Positions 44,312 through 53,128 are shown, counted from the first letter of the stretch. The stretch is DNA of 64,000 nt from Candidatus Poribacteria bacterium (GCA_022827185.1 JAJDTM010000030.1:62001-126000), one strand, 5' to 3'. A program made the numbers and translations. The notes: generated from the sequence alone by a model not told the origin.

Positions 44312-44926
44312 ATGGCAACCTCTGCAGCACAAACACGCCTTACACCCGAGGAATACATTGCTTTTGAACGCAAAGCACCTCCAGACTCAGAGATAAGTAG
44401 GTATGAGTACTTAAACGGTGAATTGATCGCGATGTCCGGCGCGAGTCGAGCGCATAATCTGATTACAGGTAATATCGTTGGTGTGCTCCACAACCTATTA
44501 AAAAGCAGCGGATGTGAAACCTACGCGAACGCAATGCGGGTGAGTGCTCCCGTCACTTCGTCCTACTTCTACCCAGATGTCGTTGTTTGTGAAGAACCCC
44601 GTTTTGAAGATGATGTTTTTGATATACTCCTCAACCCCATTATCCTCGTAGAAGTCCTCTCTCCTTCAACCGAGGCTTATGATCGCGGCGAAAAATTCAG
44701 TCATTACCGACACCTCGCGTCATTGCAGGAATACATCCTCGTTTCCCAAGATAAGGTACTTGTTGAACGTTACCGTCGTCCCCAAAAACATGAGACCGCA
44801 CCCGTTACTGCGAAAGACTGGATTTTCACCGCTTTCCAAGCACTTGAGGATATTTTGCCACTCACCGCCATCCAATGCGAACTACCTTTGCAGGAAATCT
44901 ACGAACGCGTCACATTCCCTGATTAG
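44312..44926 (+). CDS. Uma2 family protein (PD-(D/E)xK fold)
   Basis: 204 residues. It has the Uma2/DUF820 layout: LTPEEYIAFERKAP, YEYLNGELIAMSGAS, HNLITGNI, the active-site segment YPDVVVCEEP, IILVEVLSPSTEAYDRGEKFSHYR and EYILVSQD. The fold is a PD-(D/E)xK nuclease, but the cellular role is not defined. The family is strongly expanded in Cyanobacteria and some symbionts. The ATG at 44312 has GGAGG eight bases upstream. Cytoplasmic. Confidence 0.92.
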   Translation: MATSAAQTRLTPEEYIAFERKAPPDSEISRYEYLNGELIAMSGASRAHNLITGNIVGVLHNLLKSSGCETYANAMRVSAPVTSSYFYPDVVVCEEPRFEDDVFDILLNPIILVEVLSPSTEAYDRGEKFSHYRHLASLQEYILVSQDKVLVERYRRPQKHETAPVTAKDWIFTAFQALEDILPLTAIQCELPLQEIYERVTFPD

Positions 44927-45032
44927 AGTTATGAAAATCCTTTCTGGGATGCCCTCAGTGCCGCATTAACGCCCATGCCTCCGACACGGGATGAGCTGTA
45001 AATAACATGCCCCACAATTTCGTAAAATAAAT

Positions 45033-45063
45033 TTGACTTTTTTTCCACTAAATGTGATATAAT
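45033..45063 (+). promoter_or_regulatory. sigma-70-type promoter
   Basis: TTGACT at 45033-45038 followed by a T-tract, a 19-base spacer, and TATAAT at 45058-45063 preceded by TGA (extended -10). It is about 90 bases upstream of the secreted-protein gene at 45151. Confidence 0.65.
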
Positions 45064-45150
45064 CACAACAATATAGAAAATCTTCGGCTTCAATCCGTCG
45101 AGGACATCCCTATTACAAAACCTTTAACCTATCAATTTCAGGAGGAGCAC

Positions 45151-45879
45151 ATGAAAACGAAACACCTCTCAACCATAGTTTTCGGATTCACAATGAGCCT
45201 ACTTTTAACGTTTGTATGGGTGATTCAAGCACCAGCAGCGCACCGAGGCTCTGAGTTGGAAGGCGGCTTGCAGATCTGGATTGACGCAGGTACAGAACCG
45301 AGTAATCGCGAGGGTGAAGACACCTTCAAACTCGGTAAAGATGAATCCTTGGCACAAGACTTTTTGGCTGGTACGGCAAAAGCAGAACGCGACGGTTCAG
45401 ATATTGGCGGTCCCGCCATAGGGGACGACGTAGTCATCGCACTCGCCGGCAGCGTCGGTAGCGCATTCATCGAATATACTTTCGAGAGTCCTATCGCTGG
45501 GGACGCGTTTATCTATTGCCGTGTCGGAGATACCCGCGGCGGCGGGCAGTCCATGTTTGTCGTTCTCAACAGCGAAGACCACGAAGGAGACGGGTTAATT
45601 ATTGATACACCCGGCAATTGGGCGTGGGCTTCTGGTAGAGATAATACAACTAAGTCCCCAACGCAAGCGGTTGTAGGCGAGAACACCATTCGTATTGTTC
45701 CACGGGAAGCTGACACCAACAAAGAAACACTGATGGATATTATCATGATTTCTTCAACGGATTTTGAGCCGAACGATGATATGTTCAAAAACGCTTCACC
45801 GTTAGGGGGCGACCCGACACCGGTGAAACCAGCGGGTAAGTTGGCGACAACATGGGGTACCATCAAAAATAGTTTTTAA
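45151..45879 (+). CDS. secreted protein of unknown fold with PAGKLATTWG-type tail (pair member 1)
   Basis: 242 residues. Signal peptide 1-30 (LLLTFVWVIQAPAA). The mature region has LEGGLQIWIDAG, FIEYTFESPIAGDAFIYCRVGDTRGGGQSMFVVLN, LIIDTPGNWAWASGRD and NTIRIVPREADTNKETLMDIIMIS. I do not recognise a named domain; the pattern looks like a beta-sandwich. The tail is TPVKPAGKLATTWGTIKNSF. A paralogue lies 220 bases downstream. AGGAGG precedes the ATG. Likely exported. Confidence 0.8.
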   Translation: MKTKHLSTIVFGFTMSLLLTFVWVIQAPAAHRGSELEGGLQIWIDAGTEPSNREGEDTFKLGKDESLAQDFLAGTAKAERDGSDIGGPAIGDDVVIALAGSVGSAFIEYTFESPIAGDAFIYCRVGDTRGGGQSMFVVLNSEDHEGDGLIIDTPGNWAWASGRDNTTKSPTQAVVGENTIRIVPREADTNKETLMDIIMISSTDFEPNDDMFKNASPLGGDPTPVKPAGKLATTWGTIKNSF

Positions 45880-45929
45880 ACTGACCTTGTCATCCTACGA
45901 GTTAACCAGACTTACATTCTCAATTTCCC

Positions 45930-45987
45930 GTAGGTGTGTTTTAGAAGTGCTATGTATCAAGACTGCGCGATCGGAAAACGCACCTAC
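45930..45987. repeat. long hairpin, possible dispersed element
   Basis: GTAGGTGTGTTTT at 45930-45942 pairs with AAAACGCACCTAC at 45975-45987, with one G-T wobble and a 32-base loop. It sits between the two secreted-protein genes. No T-tract follows, so it is not an obvious terminator. Confidence 0.55.
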
Positions 45988-46100
45988 TTATTAACGACAT
46001 TTGTTTAAATCTAATGAATGTCTCACTGTTTGCATGTAGTGGCAGGATTGAGCAGCTTGATGAATCGCGCCACTACACGTAGACATCAAGGAGGGAAACC

Positions 46101-46775
46101 GTGAGACCCGTAAACCTATCAACGAAACTTTCTATAGCCGTAATCAGCCTACTTTTGACAACATTATTCGTGCTGCCGGTCTCAGCTGTGAAGGAATGGC
46201 GTGAATCAAAACTCGAAAGAGGTTGGCAAATCTGGATTTCGGCGGCACTTTTTGATAAAGCTGAAGGACTCAAACCCGGCAAGAGTGAACAGAAATTGGC
46301 AAATAAAACACAGAAACCGTGGTTAGCTGAAGACATCCTGATTGCTAAAGCGGTCGGTGGGTTCGCAGACTACAAGTTTGAGAGTCCTGTAGCAGGAAAG
46401 GCATACATCTGGGGCAGAGTCGCAGACTTTCGAGGCGGTGGACAGTCCTGGTTTATTGTCCTTAATAGTGACAACATCGCTGACGCTGGTGACAGTCTAA
46501 TAATTGATACACACGGACCGGTATGGGCATGGAGCGGCGGCAGAGATAAACCCGAATCACAGTCCCCAACAGATTTGAAAAAGGGGACCAACACCGTCCG
46601 TATTCAACCGCGAGAAGCTGATGCCGCTAAAGAGGCGTTGTTTGATATCTTCATGATCTCAACCGAACCGTTTAGACCGACAGACGAGGATTACGAGAAA
46701 GCCAAAGAAGGACTATCGGTCGCACCAGCGGGCAAACTCACAACCACATGGGGTGCTATCAAGCGCCGCTTTTAG
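46101..46775 (+). CDS. secreted protein of unknown fold with PAGKLATTWG-type tail (pair member 2)
   Basis: 224 residues, start GTG after AAGGAGGG. It has the same layout as the preceding gene: signal peptide (ISLLLTTLFVLPVSA), LERGWQIWISAA, YKFESPVAGKAYIWGRVADFRGGGQSWFIVLN, LIIDTHGPVWAWSGGRD, NTVRIQPREADAAKEALFDIFMIS, and tail SVAPAGKLTTTWGAIKRRF. The two are ancient tandem paralogues: most of the sequence has diverged while the centre and tail are kept. No enzyme motif is seen. Probably exported. Confidence 0.8.
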   Translation: MRPVNLSTKLSIAVISLLLTTLFVLPVSAVKEWRESKLERGWQIWISAALFDKAEGLKPGKSEQKLANKTQKPWLAEDILIAKAVGGFADYKFESPVAGKAYIWGRVADFRGGGQSWFIVLNSDNIADAGDSLIIDTHGPVWAWSGGRDKPESQSPTDLKKGTNTVRIQPREADAAKEALFDIFMISTEPFRPTDEDYEKAKEGLSVAPAGKLTTTWGAIKRRF

Positions 46776-46789
46776 AGCGTTGACAAACC

Positions 46790-46833
46790 GACAGAGTTGG
46801 GACTCCTCGGCAAACCGTGTCTACAACTCTGTC
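46790..46833 (+). terminator. hairpin after the secreted-protein gene
   Basis: GACAGAGTTG at 46790-46799 pairs with CAACTCTGTC at 46824-46833. It lacks a T-tract. It overlaps the longest start of the flippase gene and supports the later start. Confidence 0.45.
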
Positions 46834-46861
46834 TATACCAAACAGACCTTTCAACCATTGC

Positions 46862-48205
46862 ATGCCGAATAATGCTTCCCAAACCCAAGCCTCCCTTCTC
46901 AAGAACGTCCTCATTGTTACACCGCTCAGTCTGATCGGACGTGCCGGTACATTTCTTATCTATGTTGTCCTCGCCAATTGGTTCGGTGATCCGGTGGAGA
47001 TGGATTTCATCTACTACTATTGGGGTATCGCTATATTCCTGATTGAGTTACTCAGTGCAGCCTCCGCTTACTCTGTCCTCGTTCCCCTATTAGCCGAAGC
47101 CCGCGCAAAAGGTGAAACTGAAGCACAACGTTGTGTACAATCCATTCTTTCCCGCTATATTATAGTGATGCCGTGGCTCTGTTGTCTCCTCGTCGCGATT
47201 TCGTGGACAATCTCCCAACGTTTTTTACCGAATACCGAATTCTCGTTTGCTGCCACAATCGGCATCGTGTGTGGATTCCTCTGCTTCACTATTATCGCAT
47301 CAGTGCGCTGGATGCTCAAGGCGATATTGGACACCTATCAAGCATTTCAACTCCCAGTCATTATACAAGGCATCCGTGCCGCCCTTGTCATCGGAACTAT
47401 CTACTTTTGCAAGCCATCGCTAACGTGGTTCAGTATACCACTGGCACTGATTCTCGGCGAACTTTTCCAAGTGATTGTGCTGTTTCCGAGATGCTGCGCT
47501 GTCTTGAATCTGCGAGTGCGTTCCCTGAAACCGGATTTACAAGAAACACCATATACCAAACAGTTCCGGCATCAATGTCTATTAATGATGGGTGCTGCGA
47601 TTGCCGATGGGTTAAATCCAGTCGTTGACAGAGGGATGGGTAGCACATTAGGGGCAAGTTCCGTCTCGAAACTTGATTATGCCCTTCGCTTGTGCGCAAT
47701 CCCCGAAACGCTCACAGGTGTAACACTTCCTGTTCTGCTGTCGCATTGGGCAAAGCTCTCTTCATCCGAGCCGCAATCAAAAAACGGTTCGACGACTAAC
47801 GGAACGCAGTTACAGCAAAGTGTCTGGCAAGGTGTGGTTACGCTACTGGTGATGATGGTGCCGTTCTTGGTAGGTTTTTATTTTCTTCGAGAAAACATCG
47901 TCTCAATTTTATATGGACACGGCGAATTGTCAGAGGCAGGGCAATCCCATATTGCCTCGTTGCTGGGCATCTATCTGTTGGGAATGCTTCCGCGTTTAAT
48001 TAGCAGATTGCTAATTCGAGCGCATTTGGCGCGTCAAGCACACCGGACTGTTGTCACAGCAACCCTCATCCGGCTTGTCCTCAATCCGTTTCTCAATTGG
48101 TTATTCATGCAGTATTGGGGATTAGAGGGGATCGCTTGGTCAACAACCTTATTGTCTTATCCGATCCTCGCCTATATAGCGATTGCGTTTTGGCGACAGA
48201 AATAG
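46862..48205 (+). CDS. MurJ/MviN-like lipid flippase family membrane protein
   Basis: About 447 residues with 12-14 predicted membrane helices. It resembles the MurJ/MATE-type flippases: VTPLSLIGRAGTFLIYVVLANWFG, SVLVPLLAEARAKGE, ADGLNPVVDRGMGSTLGASSVSKLDYALRLCAIPETLTGVTLPVLLSHWAKLS, and YLLGMLPRLISRLLIRAHLA. It would flip lipid-linked sugars (lipid II or polysaccharide units) across the inner membrane. The ATG at 46862 is preferred; a GTG at 46817 lies inside a hairpin. No glycosyltransferases are adjacent, so the substrate is open. Confidence 0.87.
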   Translation: MPNNASQTQASLLKNVLIVTPLSLIGRAGTFLIYVVLANWFGDPVEMDFIYYYWGIAIFLIELLSAASAYSVLVPLLAEARAKGETEAQRCVQSILSRYIIVMPWLCCLLVAISWTISQRFLPNTEFSFAATIGIVCGFLCFTIIASVRWMLKAILDTYQAFQLPVIIQGIRAALVIGTIYFCKPSLTWFSIPLALILGELFQVIVLFPRCCAVLNLRVRSLKPDLQETPYTKQFRHQCLLMMGAAIADGLNPVVDRGMGSTLGASSVSKLDYALRLCAIPETLTGVTLPVLLSHWAKLSSSEPQSKNGSTTNGTQLQQSVWQGVVTLLVMMVPFLVGFYFLRENIVSILYGHGELSEAGQSHIASLLGIYLLGMLPRLISRLLIRAHLARQAHRTVVTATLIRLVLNPFLNWLFMQYWGLEGIAWSTTLLSYPILAYIAIAFWRQK

Positions 48206-48366
48206 ATAGAACTTACACATTTCCTATTAAAGTCCGCCTGATAAGGGGCGGGGAATGCCCATAAGGCATTCATACCGTTGATTCTGATTCTTTAGGGGGT
48301 TAAAAGTATCGAAATTACTGCGTTTTGCGTAAGTCCTAATAGATAAGAACAAGGTTTGAAGAAGAC
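48206..48366. repeat. intergenic pieces of dispersed repeats
   Basis: CCTGATAAGGGGCGGGGAATG begins near 48238 and GCGTTTTGCGTAAGTCCTAA lies at 48321-48340. Related fragments occur at 39727-39800 (CCCCTGATAAGGGCG, AGGGGGTTAGATAC) and 22450. A GCCCATAAGGCATTC stem lies at 48256-48270. Confidence 0.55.
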
Positions 48367-49083
48367 CTAAACTTCGGCGAAACGTTCAGGGTAGTTTGAC
48401 GTGATGCCTTGCACACCGCGTGCTTTCATCTCACGCATACGGGCAATATCATCCACCGTCCAACACCACAATGCGATACCACGCCTGCGGATTTCATAAG
48501 CAAATTCCGCTGTGATTAACGCGTGATTGACATTCAGCAGACTGCTACCGAGTTCTCCTAATTGCTGGCACAACGCGACAGGAGATACGTGCTTGCTGGA
48601 ACCCCCGATGAGCCATCCTGTGGCAATACGAGGCTCCAATGTGCGGATGGTCTGTAAGACTTCGGTATGAAAGGAAATAATAACGGTAGTATCTAACGAC
48701 TCTGTCTCATGAATTTTTGCGACAACTGCCTCAGCTATCAGTGGATCTTTGATCTCCAGAACAGCAATCGTCTCTTTGCCGATGCATGCTAATGCCTCTG
48801 CAAGCGTCGGTACCAGTTCACCGGAAAATTCGGTATCAAACCACTCACCAGCATCGGCACCTCGAATTGCTTCTAAAGGAGTTTCATTGATATGCCCTTG
48901 GAGATCCGTCGTCCGATCCAAGGTGGCATCGTGTATCACGACAATCTCACCATCAACCGTTCCGTGCAGATCAAGTTCAACGGCATCCACACCCATTTCG
49001 AGTGCTTTTTTGAATGCTGTGCGCGTATTTTCGGGGGCGATTCCCGATGCACCACGGTGTGCAATCCGTATCCAAGAACCCAT
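48367..49083 (-). CDS. glycerophosphodiester phosphodiesterase family protein
   Basis: About 238 residues. Family motifs: IAHRGASGIAPENT, VDAVELDLHGTVDGEIVVIHDATLDRTT, VLEIKDP and WTVDDIARMREMKARGVQGITSNYPE. It hydrolyses glycerophosphodiesters to glycerol-3-phosphate and an alcohol. The ATG at 49083 has GGGAG about ten bases upstream and begins at MGSWIRIAHRG; starts at 49116 (ATG) and 49119 (TTG) lack a site. No signal peptide is seen. Cytoplasmic. Confidence 0.93.
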   Translation of the reverse strand: MGSWIRIAHRGASGIAPENTRTAFKKALEMGVDAVELDLHGTVDGEIVVIHDATLDRTTDLQGHINETPLEAIRGADAGEWFDTEFSGELVPTLAEALACIGKETIAVLEIKDPLIAEAVVAKIHETESLDTTVIISFHTEVLQTIRTLEPRIATGWLIGGSSKHVSPVALCQQLGELGSSLLNVNHALITAEFAYEIRRRGIALWCWTVDDIARMREMKARGVQGITSNYPERFAEV

Positions 49084-49124
49084 GATGTCTGGTCTCCCGT
49101 CGTGCCTATTCGACATCAATTAGG

Positions 49125-49208
49125 ACTTACGTATTTTTCCATGATAACGGACGTCCGACGCACTCTGCAGTCGGGGTTTAAAACCCTGACTGCAATGGGG
49201 CTGCGTAC
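49125..49208. repeat. dispersed palindromic element (copy C)
   Basis: The inverted repeat TGCAGTCGGGG/CCCTGACTGCA (49171-49194) is flanked by CATGATAACGGACGT, the reverse complement of part of copy A, and by GGGGCTGCGTA. It lies between the GDPD and NtrC-type genes. Confidence 0.8.
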
Positions 49209-50656
49209 TATTCGACATCAGCATCATTACTCTGTTTGATTTTTTTTAAAAGAGTCGTTCGACTCATACCGAGCAATTCGGCTGTTTTGCTATGGTTGCC
49301 CGAAAATTCATCTAACACCAGTTCAATCAGTGTCTTATCTAACAGTGCGACGACCTCTTCGTAAAGTCCGTTTTTTCCTTCGGCGATAGCCGCTTTCGTA
49401 GTGTCTTGTAAAACGGATCTGAGAGTCGTTTCCAATTGCGAGGCATCAGTAGAACCTACCTTGTCGCCCATCCGGATTTCAGATGGCAAGTCGTCCGGAA
49501 GAATCACATCCGCGCGGGAGAGTGCTGCTGCGCTTCTGAGACAGTTCTCTAACTCCCGAACATTGCCAGGCCACGGATAGTCTTGTAGCAACTGCATCCC
49601 TTCTGTAGAGATACCGCGAATCGGTTTGCCAAGTTCCTCTTGAATAAGTTGCAGAAAGTGTGTAACGAGCAATGAAATGTCCTCTTGGCGTTCCCGCAAC
49701 GGTGGAAGATGGAGTGCGATACGTCTGAAACGGTAGTAGAGATCCTCACGGAATTGCCCCTGTTTTACCATTTCGCTAAGTTCTTGGTTCGTAGCAGCGA
49801 TAACGCGGACATCCACTTTAAGCGTACGCGTCCCACCTAATCGTTCAATCTCTTGCGTCTGCAAAGCACGGAGCAGCTTCACCTGTAGTGCCGGGGTCAT
49901 GTTGCCGACTTCATCAAGGAAAAGGGTGCCACCATCTGCGAGTTCAAACCGTCCAGGCTTCCCCTCCGCTTTTGCCCCTGTGAACGCCCCCGCTTCATAA
50001 CCGAAGAGTTCACTTTCTAAAAGTTCATCAGGGAGGGCACCACAATCAACTGGAATGAATGGCTTCTCCTTCCGTTCACTCCCGGCATGAATTGCGCGGG
50101 CGACAAGATCTTTGCCTGTCCCTGTCTCACCCTCAATCAAAACTGTGACGGTATTGCTTGCCATAACCCCGATGAGCTTGTAAATCTCACGCATCTGACT
50201 GCTTTTCCCGACCAGACGGTGCCCACCGATTTGTGCCACTGGCGACGCGTCCATCGTCTCCACAGGCAAGGTACTACGGACAGATTGCGTTCGGAACGCG
50301 CGCTCCAGTACACCCTTGACGATATCCAGATCAATCGGTTTCGGGACAAAATCGAACGCCTGTAAGCGCATCGCTTCTATTGTTGTCTCTACATCATCAT
50401 AAGCCGTGATAATAATCACAATTACCCACGGGTGACTCGCTTTTATCTCACCTAACGCCTCTAAACCACTCATACCTGGTAGGTTCACATCAAGCAAAAC
50501 GACATCCGGCTTGTCAGATGCAATGCGGCGCAAGCCTTCCTCAGCGCTGTTCGCGATACTCGGCGCGTACCCCTCGCTTTCTAAGAACTGCTCAAACGCC
50601 CAACAAATTTTCTCATCGTCGTCAACTACTAATACGTTCTTCATCTTGAACCCCAT
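49208..50656 (-). CDS. sigma-54-dependent NtrC-family response regulator
   Basis: 482 residues. The receiver domain (about 5-120) has DDDE and the phospho-acceptor in DVVLLDVNLPGMSG. The AAA+ domain has GETGTGKDLVARAIH, GAFTGAKAEGKPGRFELADGGTLFLDEVG, and SMKxxxG-type loops near the end. The C-terminal Fis-type helix-turn-helix reads GNHSKTAELLGMSRTTLLKKI. It activates sigma-54 promoters on phosphorylation. The partner histidine kinase is not in the window, so the gene is an orphan here. The start at 50656 is uncertain; ATG 50644 (MKNVLVVDDD) is equally possible. Confidence 0.95.
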   Translation of the reverse strand: MGFKMKNVLVVDDDEKICWAFEQFLESEGYAPSIANSAEEGLRRIASDKPDVVLLDVNLPGMSGLEALGEIKASHPWVIVIIITAYDDVETTIEAMRLQAFDFVPKPIDLDIVKGVLERAFRTQSVRSTLPVETMDASPVAQIGGHRLVGKSSQMREIYKLIGVMASNTVTVLIEGETGTGKDLVARAIHAGSERKEKPFIPVDCGALPDELLESELFGYEAGAFTGAKAEGKPGRFELADGGTLFLDEVGNMTPALQVKLLRALQTQEIERLGGTRTLKVDVRVIAATNQELSEMVKQGQFREDLYYRFRRIALHLPPLRERQEDISLLVTHFLQLIQEELGKPIRGISTEGMQLLQDYPWPGNVRELENCLRSAAALSRADVILPDDLPSEIRMGDKVGSTDASQLETTLRSVLQDTTKAAIAEGKNGLYEEVVALLDKTLIELVLDEFSGNHSKTAELLGMSRTTLLKKIKQSNDADVE

Positions 50657-50685
50657 CTAAGCACAGTCAGCAAGCACGCCGATGT

Positions 50686-51975
50686 TTAAGCATTCTCTCC
50701 AGTGCGCTTCCCACCCTCTATTGACAGTAGAAACTTTTCGCCATCTTCGCTCATTTCAGTCGGCTCGGCTGCCTCCGCTTTCTCTTCCAGCTTCCGTTTG
50801 AGAACCGGATAGGCATCTACAACCGGAACCTCACTGAGAGCAGTCAAAACCGGCTTTCGCGCCTCCGCCCTCTCAATCGCCTTAGCAAACCGTCCCTTTT
50901 TTGCCTCAACCTGTAATGCGTCCCGCGCCTTGAAGTCTGGAAGGACCCGTTCCGCAAACAGTTCCAACGATTCACATATATCTTCATGTAGGTTCGCGCC
51001 TGCCTGCTGAATGAAAACAACCTGATCCACCCCAGCATCCTCCATCACCTCAAGATGCTCGCGTACCTGATCGGGTGTTCCGATGCCCGCTCTACCTTCA
51101 GCCGGCTCCTGTGTTGATTGTCTATATAGCTGCCAAATATCCGTCTGTCCCGGTATTTGTGAACCCCCGTGGTAGTAGTGCGCGAGCGCGAATCGGAAGA
51201 AACGCAACCCATCTAACCCGCGAGCGACAGCGGTTTCCTCATTATTATGGCATGAGAATCCGGACACCATAGCGATATTCGGGTTTACCCGCTGCGTTAG
51301 TGGTTCACACTCTTTCTCAAAAATCTCGTAATACTCTTCTACCCAAAATTTAGCTTCGCTTGCATCGACAAAAGCGAAGGTTAACGCGCCGAGTCCATAT
51401 CTGGCAGCGTACCGAAGGCTATCGCGGCTGGAACAAGCCACCCACGGCGGTGGGTGCGGGGTCTGCAACGGTTTCGGAACGACATTGCGCGTCGGCATGG
51501 AAAAATACTGTCCCTCATACCCAGCATAAGGCGATTGCGTCATCATTTTCGCTGTCTCGCGGGTACACTCCGCCCACATCTCGCGTTTATGTTTCGGATC
51601 AACGTTGAACCCACCGAGCTCTATATGCGATGCTGACTCCCCTGTTCCCCATTCGACACGTCCGTTCGATACAAGGTCAAGTGTAGCAATGCGTTCAGCG
51701 ACGCGTGCGGGATGGTTGTACGCTGGGGGCATCAGTACAATCCCGTGTCCCAACCGAATCTGTGTCGTTCGCTGGCTACACGCCGCGAGGAAAACTTCCG
51801 GTGCAGAAGAGTGTGAATACTCCTCAAGGAAATGGTGTTCAACCTCCCAAATATAGTCAAATCCAAGTCTGTCAGCGAGTTCCACCTGCGCCAACGCGTC
51901 TTGAAAAAGTTTATGTTCCGCGCCCTCAAGCCACGGGCGCGGAATCTGATGTTCATAAAACAGTCCAAATTTCAT
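50686..51975 (-). CDS. LLM class flavin-dependent monooxygenase
   Basis: 429 residues. Luciferase-like fold motifs: MKFGLFYEHQIPRPW, RLGFDYIWEVEHHFLEEYSHSSAPEVFLAACSQRT, RLGHGIVLMPPAYNHPARVAERIATLDLVSNGRVEWGTGESASHIELGGF, and PDQVREHLEVMEDAGVDQVVF. It uses FMNH2 or F420. The C-terminal 70 residues are a charged extension (KKGRFAKAIERAEARKPV, ending KLEEKAEAAEP), longer than the family norm. The substrate is unknown. The start ATG directly follows a repeated 20-bp element that carries the AAGG ribosome-binding sequence. Confidence 0.9.
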   Translation of the reverse strand: MKFGLFYEHQIPRPWLEGAEHKLFQDALAQVELADRLGFDYIWEVEHHFLEEYSHSSAPEVFLAACSQRTTQIRLGHGIVLMPPAYNHPARVAERIATLDLVSNGRVEWGTGESASHIELGGFNVDPKHKREMWAECTRETAKMMTQSPYAGYEGQYFSMPTRNVVPKPLQTPHPPPWVACSSRDSLRYAARYGLGALTFAFVDASEAKFWVEEYYEIFEKECEPLTQRVNPNIAMVSGFSCHNNEETAVARGLDGLRFFRFALAHYYHGGSQIPGQTDIWQLYRQSTQEPAEGRAGIGTPDQVREHLEVMEDAGVDQVVFIQQAGANLHEDICESLELFAERVLPDFKARDALQVEAKKGRFAKAIERAEARKPVLTALSEVPVVDAYPVLKRKLEEKAEAAEPTEMSEDGEKFLLSIEGGKRTGENA

Positions 51976-52354
51976 TTTTTAATTATACCTTGCGGTTAAA
52001 TAATGCGGACCGGACTTCACCAAGAAATCACTGCTTTTCGCGTAAGTTATGTTAACCCAACCTGCTACTAACAAGATTTTAGACCAGTAGACCCTGTGTT
52101 CACTGAAAAATGTTGATTAGCCAAGCATTTTGTAGCGCAAACTTTTAGTTTGCGGCACTTTCGGGCACAAACTGGAAAGTTTGTGCTACAAGTGGCAACT
52201 TGGGTTATGTTGCAGTATCAAGGGTTCGCATCTCTTCGTCGGTTAACTCCCATTCAAAGACATCCAGATTCTCTTGTATTTGTAGCGCAAACTTTTAGTT
52301 TGCGGCACTTTCGGGCACAAACTGGAAAGTTTGTGCTACAGGTGGTAACTTGGG
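51976..52354. repeat. repeat-rich gap with a 150-bp tandem duplication
   Basis: At 51976-51996 lies the element TTTTTAATTATACCTTGCGG. From 52131 to 52430 a 150-bp unit is present twice in tandem (52131-52280 and 52281-52430). Each unit holds a 60-bp hairpin element (TGTAGCGCAAACTTTTAG to GTTTGTGCTACA) and then the last about 24 codons of the aldo/keto reductase gene. The copies differ at only a few bases. Confidence 0.85.
52203..52280 (-). pseudogene. duplicated 3' fragment of the aldo/keto reductase gene
   Basis: The minus strand repeats the final codons of the neighbouring gene (ENLDVFEWELTDEEMRTLDTAT then stop) with one or two base changes. It has no start and lies downstream of the intact stop, so it is a non-functional fragment. 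Confidence 0.85.
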
Positions 52355-53128
52355 TTATGTTGCAGTATCAAGGGTTCGCATCTCTTCGTCGGTTAACTCC
52401 CATTCAAAGACATCCAGATTTTCTTGTAAATGTGGTACGGAACCCGATTTCGGAATTGTGATGATCCCTTGCTGTATCAACCACTTTAAGGCAACTTGTG
52501 CTGCAGTCTTTCTATGCTTCTCACCAATTTCACTCAACATCGTATCACTGGCAAGATTCCCAACAGCCAGGGGCCTGTGCGCTGTCATTATGATGTCGCG
52601 TGCATGGCAATAATCCCGTAATTCTGCCCGGTTTCTACGGACATGATATTCTACCTGATTTGTGCAAATCGGAAGTTCTGAGACTTCACACGCCTCTTCA
52701 ACCTGAGCGATGCTAAAGTTACTGATACCGATGCTTTTCACCTGACCCGCGTCGTAAAGCTTCTGAAAAGCCTCAAAAGTTTCAGCAACCGGGACAGAAT
52801 TACTTGGATGGTGAATCAACAACAGATCAACATAATCCATTTGCAAATCGCTGAGGCACTCTTCAAACTGAGAGAGAACTTCATCATACTTGAGATGGCT
52901 ATGCCAAATTTTAGTGGTAAGAAAAATATCTTCACGATCAATCTGAATCTCGCGAAGTGCTTTCCCAATCTCACGCTGATTTTGGTACATCCACGCTGTG
53001 TCAATATGGGTATAGCCCAAATTGATGGCTTCTTTGACGATGCGTTCGCACTGCCTGCCTTTCAGCTGCCAGGTTCCCAGACCCAATATCGGTGTTTCGT
53101 GTCCTGATGCAAGTTTAATGTTTTTCAT
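52355..53128 (-). CDS. aldo/keto reductase
   Basis: 257 residues of the AKR family. D and Y of the tetrad are in HIDTAWMYQNQ, K in TTKIW, and H in LLLIHHPS. NQVEYHVRRNRAELRDYCHARDI and GIITIPKSGSVPHLQENLDVF are typical of the 2,5-diketo-D-gluconate reductase group. It reduces carbonyls with NADPH. The stop codon forms part of a repeated element, and the end of the gene was copied in the tandem duplication just downstream. Cytoplasmic. Confidence 0.92.
   Translation of the reverse strand: MKNIKLASGHETPILGLGTWQLKGRQCERIVKEAINLGYTHIDTAWMYQNQREIGKALREIQIDREDIFLTTKIWHSHLKYDEVLSQFEECLSDLQMDYVDLLLIHHPSNSVPVAETFEAFQKLYDAGQVKSIGISNFSIAQVEEACEVSELPICTNQVEYHVRRNRAELRDYCHARDIIMTAHRPLAVGNLASDTMLSEIGEKHRKTAAQVALKWLIQQGIITIPKSGSVPHLQENLDVFEWELTDEEMRTLDTAT

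Noticed and set aside
52150..52461. 103-codon plus-strand open frame with an internal 50-residue repeat
   Set aside because: The repeat is the 150-bp tandem duplication (150 is a multiple of three), and the frame lies antisense to the aldo/keto reductase end.
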